Source: Desulfuromonadales bacterium
Lineage (GTDB): Bacteria; Desulfobacterota; Desulfuromonadia; Desulfuromonadales; UBA2294
Direction: 5' to 3'
NCBI GenBank assembly: GCA_030591795.1
Contig: JAUVAJ010000157.1
Coordinates: 1 to 5,168, forward strand
Length of the DNA: 5,168 bases
Each line of letters begins with the position of its first letter. Positions within the stretch are counted from its first letter, which is position 1. This document shows, piece by piece, positions 1-4,368 of the stretch. Position numbers and translations under genes: made by a program. The notes beneath the pieces were generated by a model that had not been told where the DNA came from, did not search any database, and saw only the letters and a list, made by a program, of their open reading frames with translations.

Positions 1-170
1 GCAATACCATGACAAGCAAGGCAGGGAGCCCCACCCGCTGAGAAGCTGACTGAACCAACGTACAGCGCTTCACCCTGTTTCTGGTCGCCAGGCTGAGCCC
101 AACCCAAGGTAGAGACTAAAAGAAAGATTGTGGCACACAGCGATATACGAAACAAAACCTGTCTAGTCAT
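1..170 (-). CDS. Exported c-type cytochrome, N-terminal part (runs off left edge)
   Basis: Reading leftwards from the ATG at 168-170 gives 56 codons with no stop before the window edge; the C-terminus is missing. Seen: a signal peptide with basic residues R3 and R8, a hydrophobic core at about 9-23, and a plausible signal peptidase I site after W-A (residue 25). The mature start is polar (QPGDQKQGEALYVG), followed by GGAPCLACHGI, which contains one CxxCH haem c attachment motif at residues 50-54. Known of the family: such proteins carry covalent haem in the periplasm or envelope and pass electrons in respiratory chains. Whether it is mono- or multihaem, and which complex it serves, cannot be told from this fragment. 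A Shine-Dalgarno-like GAAGAGGT lies about 8 bases before the ATG, which supports this start. It is divergent from the tRNA and separated from it by a long spacer. The opposite-strand reading frame over this stretch is a shadow. Confidence 0.85.
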   Translation of the reverse strand, partial: MTRQVLFRISLCATIFLLVSTLGWAQPGDQKQGEALYVGSVSFSAGGAPCLACHGI

Positions 171-211
171 GAGATCTACCTCTTCACGTTGGAAGGCCCA
201 GAAAGCTCCTG

Positions 212-227
212 TACAAAAAATCCGCCA
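212..227 (-). promoter_or_regulatory. Weak sigma-54-like promoter candidate for the cytochrome gene
   Basis: On the minus strand this reads TGGCGGATTTTTTGTA. It has the -24 TGGC element and a TTG at the -12 element, with GG and the -12 G ten bases apart, but the -12 dinucleotide is GT instead of the usual GC. The inferred start site would be about 30 bases from the cytochrome ATG, almost the same leader length as for the chemosensory operon promoter at 4157-4174. The mismatch at -12 keeps confidence low. A sigma-70 alternative on the same strand lies at 244-272 (TTGATT, 17 bases, TATCAA), with four of six matches in each box. The same stretch could also be read as a short GC hairpin (222-232) followed by six T, an attenuator-like element with only a 4-bp stem. 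Confidence 0.25.
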
Positions 228-263
228 CGCGGTTAATTACATATTGATAGTGTGTAAAAACCC

Positions 264-277
264 TGTAATCAATTACA
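264..277. repeat. Short perfect dyad upstream of the cytochrome gene
   Basis: TGTAATCAATTACA is a perfect inverted repeat with 6-base arms and a 2-base centre. It lies about 95 bases before the cytochrome ATG, a sensible distance for an operator or activator site. Its TGTAA/TTACA arms resemble those of the dyads at 4250-4263 and 4321-4336, but the centre is two bases shorter (14 versus 16 bases overall), so it should not be assumed to bind the same protein. AT-rich dyads of this length also occur by chance. Confidence 0.3.
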
Positions 278-350
278 CGATTTATATACTACCTTATAGT
301 TTGACTTTATCCAGTCGCGACAACATTAAAACACTGTTCTTAAATCAGAA

Positions 351-377
351 TTGACTCAGGTCAAAAATGGCTATAAT
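351..377 (+). promoter_or_regulatory. Promoter-like pair with perfect -10 box, short spacer
   Basis: TTGACT at 351-356 and TATAAT at 372-377 are five-of-six and six-of-six matches to the sigma-70 -35 and -10 boxes, but only 15 bases separate them, shorter than the preferred 17. No gene begins soon after it on the plus strand; the next recognised plus-strand gene is the tRNA some 365 bases on. If active, it would make a non-coding transcript through 385-742 or a long tRNA precursor. Two such boxes can arise by chance in AT-rich DNA. Confidence 0.25.
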
Positions 378-527
378 TTCCAATTTATATTCTGTTGAGA
401 TTTGTCAGATTCTACTTTACAAGGGTCATATCAGAGAAGATTAACCTTAGATAAACATTTGATATACAATGCTTTTTCACTATCAACATAAACATCTGAA
501 CAGTTTATTCATAAAAAACATACTCGA

Positions 528-579
528 TCCGTTACCGACAGGTATCGCTGCAGCATAAATGCTACCAAATAGTAACGGA
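528..579. repeat. Inverted repeat, possible structured RNA element
   Basis: TCCGTTAC (528-535) and GTAACGGA (572-579) are perfect 8-base complements 36 bases apart. Nested inside are GGTA (541-544) with TACC (563-566), and GCAT (553-556) with ATGC (559-562). A branched or bulged stem is therefore possible on either strand. It matches no RNA family I recognise and has no T-run after it, so it is not an intrinsic terminator. It could be a small RNA, a leader element or a chance fold. Confidence 0.25.
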
Positions 580-696
580 GCTGTTAATTCATTGAATATA
601 AATCGTCAATATTGCCATGCAAATGCAGCCAGCTGGCATTTAAGTCAGCATTCATGTTTAGTTCAATCGGAAGCACTACTCCCTTCTGAATATTCG

Positions 697-725
697 TTGA
701 CTCAATTTATGTTTTCAGGTAAAAA
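697..725 (+). promoter_or_regulatory. Sigma-70-type promoter of the tRNA-Thr gene
   Basis: TTGACT (697-702) is followed after exactly 17 bases by TAAAAA (720-725), a five-of-six -35 box and a four-of-six -10 box. The expected start lies near 732, which gives a leader of about 10 bases before the mature tRNA 5' end at 743. Close placement before a tRNA and optimal spacing support the call, although the -10 is imperfect. Confidence 0.55.
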
Positions 726-742
726 TTGCACCTCGAGTTTCA

Positions 743-818
743 GCCATCCTAGCTCAGCTGGTAGAGCAGCTCACTCGTAATGAGCAGGTCGTCGGTTCAA
801 ATCCGATGGATGGCTCCA
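743..818 (+). tRNA. tRNA-Thr, anticodon CGT, with encoded CCA
   Basis: The sequence folds into a complete cloverleaf. The acceptor stem is GCCATCC (743-749) with GGATGGC (808-814). The D arm is GCTC/GAGC around AGCTGGTA. The anticodon stem is GCTCA (769-773) with TGAGC (781-785) around the loop CTCGTAA, anticodon CGT at 776-778, reading the threonine codon ACG. The variable loop has five bases, and the T arm is GTCGG/CCGAT around TTCAAAT, with one G-U pair at the base. The discriminator base is T815 and CCA is encoded at 816-818. Length is 76 bases with no intron. It stands alone, with its own promoter upstream and a terminator eight bases downstream. No second copy of its 3' end is seen in the window, so there is no sign that it serves as an integration site here. 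Confidence 0.96.
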
Positions 819-825
819 TAAACAA

Positions 826-862
826 ACAAAGGCCGGGCAAATTGCCCGGCCTTTGTTCTTTT
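826..862 (+). terminator. Strong intrinsic terminator after tRNA-Thr, probably bidirectional
   Basis: A 13-bp perfect stem, ACAAAGGCCGGGC (826-838) with GCCCGGCCTTTGT (844-856), closes a five-base loop and runs into TTCTTTT (856-862) on the plus strand. This ends the tRNA transcript. On the minus strand the hairpin is followed by a T-rich run (TGTTTGTTTAT), and the chemoreceptor gene stops only about 53 bases before it, so the same hairpin probably also ends the converging chemosensory operon. Termination in the minus direction would keep that operon's transcripts from running antisense through the tRNA. Confidence 0.9.
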
Positions 863-914
863 GCTGCATATATTATGTTTTGGTCTGTCAGCTCCTACGC
901 GATCTAACTCAGTG

Positions 915-2714
915 TCAGAAGTTCTCAAATTTAGCATCGAGAGGATCGCGAGCGGAGTTGACATCAGACGTGGTAGCATCAACTTTACCTTTTGTATGCG
1001 ATACCAACATTTGCTGACGAGCTACACTTCTAAGTCCTTGCCCGGAATCAGCCTGAGCCCGCGCCGTAATCAACTGAGCTTCCCGGGAAGCGTCCACGGT
1101 AAAGAAACCCATCATGTCCCGCAGTTGCTCAGACTGACTGGAGAGTTCCTCAGAGGTTGAGGCCATCTCTTCCGCCGCAGCGGCGTTCTGCTGAATAATC
1201 TGGTCAAGATTCTGGATCGCCCGGTTGATCTGCTCTGAACCGGCATCCTGCTCCCGACTGGCAGCAGCAATTTCCTGTACCAGCTCAGCGGTCTTCTGGA
1301 TATCCGGGACAATTTGACTAAGTAAATTGCCAGCTTTTTCTGCCACCCCGACACTGGAAGCAGAGAGGTCGCTGATTTCGCCGGCAGCAATCTGGCTGCG
1401 CTCCGCCAACTTACGAACTTCGGCGGCAACAACCGCAAATCCTTTACCATGTTCGCCGGCCCGGGCCGCCTCGATAGCCGCGTTGAGCGCCAGCAAGTTG
1501 GTCTGGCGGGCAATCTCTTCGATAATGTTGATTTTCTCAACGATCTCCCGCATAGCCAGGACCGTTTCTTCAACCGCCTCACCACCTTCACGGGTCTGTT
1601 CAGCAGCCTGGATGGCGATCTTTTCGGTCTGCAGGGCATTATCGGCATTCTGTCGAATATTGGCCGCCATCTCCTCAATCGAAGAAGAAGCCTCCTCCGC
1701 TGCCGCCGCCTGCTGCGAGGCTCCTTGCGACATCTGCATGGAGCTGTCATTCATCGCCTGACTTCCGGTCGCGACATTTTCAGCCGAGGTCTTGACACCA
1801 CTGACGACCTCGGAGATACGTTCAGACATTGCCTTCAACGCCTGCATCAACTCATCCTTGTCAGAGCGACGTTTGATTTCAATATCGAGCTTGCCGTCGG
1901 CTATCTGCTTAGCGACATCTGTTGCCTCTCGGGTCGAAAGCATCATCTTGCGCATCGCTTTGAGCAGGTGTCCAACTTCATCTCTGGTTTCAATCGGGAT
2001 GTCGCGCGACGTATCGCCATCAGCCAGATCGTTGGCGACTTCGACCGCCAGATTTAACGGCCGGGAGATACTCCGCCCGATAAAATATGCCAGTATGGTT
2101 AGAACAATAAATATGACCAACACGGCAAGTCCAGTCTGCTGCAAGTGACCATAGAAAGCGGCATCAACATCTTCAATATAGACTCCGGTACCGATAATCC
2201 AATCCCACTGAGCAAACCCCTTGACGTAAGAGATCTTTGGCGCCAGATAATTCTTGTCATCACCCTTCTGCCAGACATAGTCGACAAAACCGGCACCTTG
2301 AGCTTTAACGGTGTTAACGAACTCGACAAACAGATGCTTGCCGTTCGGATCCTTAAAATCGCTAATATCTTTACCTTCCAGCTTTTTAACGTACGGATGC
2401 ATAATCATCTTCGGCTGGTAGTCATTAATCCAGAGATAGCCGTTGTCACCGTAGCGCATCCATTCAATCGTCTCAATTGCCAGCGCCTGCGCCTCAGAAT
2501 CCAGCATTTCACCGGCCAGAGCCTTATCATAGAAATGTTTGGCCGTAGAATGGGCGCTTTCGACAATATTCTGGAGTTTCGCTTTGCGATCTTCCAACAT
2601 CGTGTCCCGGCTACCGAAAATCAACGAACCGGCGATCCCGACAAAGGTGATCAGAAAAAGCCCGACCAGGATAGACAGTTTGTATTTGATATTTATTGAT
2701 CCCAAAAAGTTCAT
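915..2714 (-). CDS. Methyl-accepting chemotaxis protein with periplasmic Cache sensor
   Basis: This 599-residue transmembrane chemoreceptor reports a periplasmic ligand to a CheA-CheW complex. Seen in order: TM1 at about 13-33; an extracytoplasmic domain at about 40-186 with single-Cache (sCache_2-like) signatures (NGYLWI at 91-96, MHP at 105-107, GKD at 114-116, DPNGK at 122-126, W-I-IGTGVYI near 171-180); TM2 at about 194-214; a HAMP linker at about 214-258; and a second HAMP-like segment at 264-306 ([10 protein letters not shown] then [10 protein letters not shown]). The MCP helical hairpin spans about 310-540. Its tip motif [19 protein letters not shown] lies at 405-423, with [14 protein letters not shown] and [16 protein letters not shown] methylation stretches on either arm (about 334-350 and 508-524). 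The last 60 residues are a loose tail with no NWETF-like CheR/CheB tether. Cache ligands of this type are often small organic acids, but the ligand cannot be read here. GGGAG about 8 bases before the ATG supports the start. It is the last gene of the operon, 76 bases after cheW, with no obvious promoter between them. Confidence 0.95.
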   Translation of the reverse strand: MNFLGSINIKYKLSILVGLFLITFVGIAGSLIFGSRDTMLEDRKAKLQNIVESAHSTAKHFYDKALAGEMLDSEAQALAIETIEWMRYGDNGYLWINDYQPKMIMHPYVKKLEGKDISDFKDPNGKHLFVEFVNTVKAQGAGFVDYVWQKGDDKNYLAPKISYVKGFAQWDWIIGTGVYIEDVDAAFYGHLQQTGLAVLVIFIVLTILAYFIGRSISRPLNLAVEVANDLADGDTSRDIPIETRDEVGHLLKAMRKMMLSTREATDVAKQIADGKLDIEIKRRSDKDELMQALKAMSERISEVVSGVKTSAENVATGSQAMNDSSMQMSQGASQQAAAAEEASSSIEEMAANIRQNADNALQTEKIAIQAAEQTREGGEAVEETVLAMREIVEKINIIEEIARQTNLLALNAAIEAARAGEHGKGFAVVAAEVRKLAERSQIAAGEISDLSASSVGVAEKAGNLLSQIVPDIQKTAELVQEIAAASREQDAGSEQINRAIQNLDQIIQQNAAAAEEMASTSEELSSQSEQLRDMMGFFTVDASREAQLITARAQADSGQGLRSVARQQMLVSHTKGKVDATTSDVNSARDPLDAKFENF

Positions 2715-2790
2715 CTGTTTATCTCCCTGAATAAGTTATCCCACAAACCTGACATAACAACATTAAATTGCAGATTCTCGCGGCCAGTGC

Positions 2791-3285
2791 TCAAGCACAA
2801 ACTGGTTCTTCTTCCTGCTCATCAATAACCGCAAGTTCTTCAATTGAAAAAATACGATCGATGTCGAGGATAATGACGAACTGTTCATCCAGATTGCCCA
2901 TCCCTTGAATAAATTCAGTATTCAAGCGGGATCCGAGCCGTGGTGGTGGTTCGATCTGCTCGGCATTCAGATCCAGCACCTCCTGAACAGCATCAGCCAC
3001 AATGCCGATGACGACCGAAGACTCTTTGACCTCAACCTCCATCACAATAATGCAGGTGTCGACTGTTCGCTCGACTTCATCCATGCCGAATTTGCGGTGC
3101 AGATTGATCACCGGGACGACTCTGCCGCGCAGATTAATCACGCCGAGCATATAATCCGGTGTTTGCGGCACCCGGGTCACATCGACAAAATCGAGAATTT
3201 CGCGAGTTTTCGCAACATCGACTGCAAACAGGTCTTTATTAAGTTTAAAGGCCAGATACTGATTTGTAAGTTCTAAAGCTTCCAT
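2791..3285 (-). CDS. cheW: CheW-type chemotaxis coupling protein
   Basis: This 164-residue cytoplasmic adaptor bridges chemoreceptors and the kinase CheA. The whole length matches a single CheW domain: YLAFKLNKDLFAVDV at 10-24; TREILDFVDVTRVP at 27-40; PDYMLGVINLRGRVVPVINL at 43-62, the family hallmark with the receptor- and kinase-contacting Arg of NLRG at 53; GIVADAVQEVLDL at 94-106; and FIQGMGNLDEQFVIILDIDRIFS at 125-147. The usual Asp of V-x-DL is Asn61 here, a variation tolerated in the family as far as I know. The C-terminus ends in a short acidic tail (DEQEEEPVCA). No CheA-type kinase or receiver domain is fused, so it is CheW and not CheV. AGGAG nine bases before the ATG supports the start. 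It lies 24 bases after the cheY-like gene and 76 before the chemoreceptor, its presumed partner. Confidence 0.95.
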   Translation of the reverse strand: MEALELTNQYLAFKLNKDLFAVDVAKTREILDFVDVTRVPQTPDYMLGVINLRGRVVPVINLHRKFGMDEVERTVDTCIIVMEVEVKESSVVIGIVADAVQEVLDLNAEQIEPPPRLGSRLNTEFIQGMGNLDEQFVIILDIDRIFSIEELAVIDEQEEEPVCA

Positions 3286-3309
3286 CTGGGCTATCTCCTG
3301 ATTTATTTC

Positions 3310-3675
3310 CTAGGGCATGACCATTTTAACGACTGTCAACAGTTGTTCCGGCTTGAATGGCTTGACAATCCAGCCGGATGCTCCGGCCGCCTTACCTTCC
3401 TGTCGCTTGTTATCATCAACTTCGGTAGTCAGCATAATGATCGGCATAAAACGGCAAGCAGAACTGCGGCGCACGTGGCGGATAAGGTCAATGCCATCTA
3501 CGCGTGGCATATTCAGGTCGGTAATCAACATATTGACCTCGCCTTTATCCAATTGCTCAATTGCCTCCTGACCATCTTTTGCCTCGACGACTTTATAGCC
3601 AGCTTCCTTCAGAGCGGATGAAAGTATCAGGCGAACGGTTGAAGAGTCGTCCACGGTTAAAATTGTTTTCTCCAT
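3310..3675 (-). CDS. cheY: CheY-like single-domain response regulator
   Basis: This 121-residue stand-alone receiver domain is expected to take phosphate from CheA. All functional residues are present: acidic pocket D9-D10, phospho-acceptor D53 (in LITDLNMPRVDG), T83, and K105 followed by P106 and F107. The position equivalent to the switch Tyr106 of E. coli CheY is W102, also aromatic. There is no output domain, so it acts by binding a partner, classically the flagellar switch. A non-flagellar role is possible, since single receivers also serve type IV pili and other outputs; flagellar genes are not in view. A strong GGAGGT six bases before the ATG supports the start and suggests high translation. 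It follows the degenerate receiver gene by 21 bases and precedes cheW by 24, which indicates one transcript. The symbol reflects domain type only; orthology to E. coli CheY is not claimed. Confidence 0.93.
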   Translation of the reverse strand: MEKTILTVDDSSTVRLILSSALKEAGYKVVEAKDGQEAIEQLDKGEVNMLITDLNMPRVDGIDLIRHVRRSSACRFMPIIMLTTEVDDNKRQEGKAAGASGWIVKPFKPEQLLTVVKMVMP

Positions 3676-3696
3676 AATTCACCTCCGGTCAGATTA

Positions 3697-4116
3697 TTAC
3701 CGACTCTCAGCTGTTTTTTGCTTTGCGTTTTGCGCGTTACGCTCTGCCAACAGAGTCAATACAAGCTCTGTAATACGAGTCGGCTCACTAAAATGCAGAT
3801 CCATTGTCGGATGTTTACTGATTAAATCCGCCACAAGTCCTTTCACCGATTCTGATTGTTTAACAAAAACAACGGGAATTTCGGCGCCGATTTGTTGACA
3901 CTGTTCGACTAACCTGGAAATATCGATATTCAAGTTAGGATTGTTTACCAATAAACAGTCAAACAATTCCCCGGTATGTTGCGCAATTTCCATAAGATTA
4001 ATCGCTTCATTTTCATCGAAGACGACGCGGGTTTCACAGCGAGCAATCTCAAGATTAAAGCAGATGGCCGGATGCGATTCACCATTACACTCTAAAATGA
4101 CAATTTTGCAGTTCAT
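3697..4116 (-). CDS. Degenerate receiver-like protein, first gene of the chemosensory operon
   Basis: I do not recognise this 139-residue protein by name. It shows the alternating strand-helix layout of a receiver domain: KIVILEC at 4-10, helix near 16-26, TRVVFDE at 29-35 with helix to about 45, FDCLLVNNP at 52-60, helix near 66-76, IPVVFVKQS at 80-88, helix near 90-100, and DLHFSEP at 106-112 with a final helix. Key phosphorylation residues are absent when laid on the neighbouring CheY: the acidic pair is Glu-Cys, the phospho-acceptor Asp is Asn58, the conserved Thr/Ser is Lys86 or nearby, and the Lys-Pro is Glu-Pro (111-112). The last 15 residues are a polar tail. This suggests a pseudo-receiver that binds a partner without phosphotransfer; the fold is inferred from pattern only and a remote homology test could overturn it. 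It is the operon's first gene, with AAGGGG about six bases before the ATG and a sigma-54 promoter 40 bases upstream. Only one ATG fits near the start; the next Met is residue 42. Confidence 0.8.
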   Translation of the reverse strand: MNCKIVILECNGESHPAICFNLEIARCETRVVFDENEAINLMEIAQHTGELFDCLLVNNPNLNIDISRLVEQCQQIGAEIPVVFVKQSESVKGLVADLISKHPTMDLHFSEPTRITELVLTLLAERNAQNAKQKTAESR

Positions 4117-4156
4117 CTCTGCCCCTTTTATTTACAATCGAATTACTTACTACAAC

Positions 4157-4174
4157 TAGCAACGATAATGCCAA
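4157..4174 (-). promoter_or_regulatory. Sigma-54 (-24/-12) promoter of the chemosensory operon
   Basis: The minus strand reads TTGGCATTATCGTTGCTA. It fits the sigma-54 pattern YTGGCAC-N5-TTGCW: TTGGCA at -24, TTGCTA at -12, and exactly ten bases between the invariant GG (4172-4171) and GC (4160-4159). The predicted start is near 4147, which leaves a leader of about 30 bases to the ATG at 4116 that contains the ribosome-binding site. Spacing, strand and distance are all right for the operon below it. The gene immediately upstream encodes an activator of sigma-54 polymerase, and repeated dyads lie at enhancer distances. Confidence 0.8.
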
Positions 4175-4231
4175 CTGCATAACTCAATATAAGTCACTGC
4201 AATTACAAGCATTTCACAAATTATCATAAAT

Positions 4232-4270
4232 ATTAAACAAAACGTGCCCGTAACAAAAGTTACGGGCACG
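4232..4270 (-). terminator. Intrinsic terminator of the sigma-54 activator gene
   Basis: CGTGCCCGTAAC (4243-4254) and GTTACGGGCACG (4259-4270) form a perfect 12-bp stem with an AAAA loop (TTTT on the minus strand). On the minus strand the stem is followed at once by TTTTGTTTAAT, a U-run; on the plus strand it is followed by AAAATGATC, so it terminates only leftward transcription. It lies about 100 bases after the activator stop codon and about 95 before the operon's start site, so it separates the two transcription units. The stem contains one copy of the dyad listed at 4250-4263. Confidence 0.75.
4250..4263. promoter_or_regulatory. Dyad GTAACAAAAGTTAC, candidate enhancer site 1
   Basis: This is a perfect 14-base dyad (5-base arms, AAAA centre), the same as at 4322-4335. 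Its centre is about 110 bases upstream of the inferred sigma-54 start site, within the usual range for enhancer-binding proteins. With one flanking base each side it is a 16-base CGT-N10-ACG element, the same geometry as TGT-N10-ACA sites used by NifA-type activators with Fis-type helix-turn-helix domains. It is embedded in a terminator stem, so its symmetry could be due to that alone; recurrence of the core elsewhere in the gap argues for more. Confidence 0.5.
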
Positions 4271-4320
4271 AAAATGATCAACGCTGGTTAAAACTCGATT
4301 TTACAACGGATTAAGCAACA

Positions 4321-4353
4321 TGTAACAAAAGTTACCATTAAACTTTTGTTACA
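4321..4353. promoter_or_regulatory. Paired inverted copies of TGTAACAAAAGTT, candidate enhancer sites 2 and 3
   Basis: TGTAACAAAAGTT (4321-4333) and its exact complement AACTTTTGTTACA (4341-4353) form a 13-base inverted repeat with a seven-base spacer. The left copy is itself a dyad (GTAAC-AAAA-GTTAC, 4322-4335); the right copy is a dyad with a degenerate inner arm. Centres are near 4328 and 4345, 17 bases apart and about 182 and 199 bases upstream of the inferred sigma-54 start. Site 2 is 72 bases from site 1, close to seven helical turns, so the sites would lie on a similar face of the helix. The pair begins 15 bases past the activator stop codon. As RNA it could form an AT-rich hairpin, but no T-run follows, so it is a poor terminator. 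Confidence 0.5.
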
Positions 4354-4368
4354 CCCCGCAATACGGGA

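Larger units (their letters stand above)
171..742. other. Gene-poor AT-rich spacer between cytochrome and tRNA
   Basis: This stretch of about 570 bases contains no convincing protein gene. The two plus-strand frames that open here (130-354 and 559-780) lack good ribosome-binding sites, have composition unlike proteins, and overlap either the cytochrome gene in antisense or the tRNA. What can be seen is the cytochrome promoter region near 200-280, a plus-strand promoter-like pair at 351-377, a dyad at 528-579 that could fold as RNA, an internal palindrome GCCAGCTGGC at 628-637, and the tRNA promoter near 697-725. No insertion-sequence ends, CRISPR repeats or tandem repeats were seen. Confidence 0.6.

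Noticed and set aside
130..354. Plus-strand 74-codon open frame over the cytochrome start
   Set aside because: Antisense to the signal-peptide region of the cytochrome and without a ribosome-binding site.
634..650. Plus-strand TGGCATTTAAGTCAGCA as a sigma-54 promoter
   Set aside because: The spacing between GG and GC is 11 bases and the TTG of the -12 element is missing.
559..780. Plus-strand 73-codon open frame upstream of and into the tRNA
   Set aside because: It ends inside the tRNA-Thr gene, has no ribosome-binding site and no protein-like pattern.
743..818. tRNA-Thr as an integration (att) site for a mobile element
   Set aside because: No repeat of the tRNA 3' end, no integrase and no element-like genes are seen; the tRNA is followed directly by its terminator.
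1112..1750. 212-codon minus-strand open frame in another frame of the chemoreceptor
   Set aside because: Its Arg-rich, low-complexity sequence is the frame-shifted reading of the Ala/Glu-rich signalling helices.
1327..2057. Two overlapping plus-strand open frames antisense to the chemoreceptor
   Set aside because: They lie wholly inside a strongly matched chemoreceptor gene, have no ribosome-binding site or family resemblance, and arise from its codon bias.
2145..2699. 184-codon plus-strand open frame opposite the Cache domain
   Set aside because: Shadow of the chemoreceptor's sensor region; no recognisable motifs and no promoter or ribosome-binding site.
2715..2790. Sigma-54-like TGGCC...TGCA before the chemoreceptor gene
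   Set aside because: GG and GC are 12 bases apart instead of 10, so it does not fit the -24/-12 geometry.
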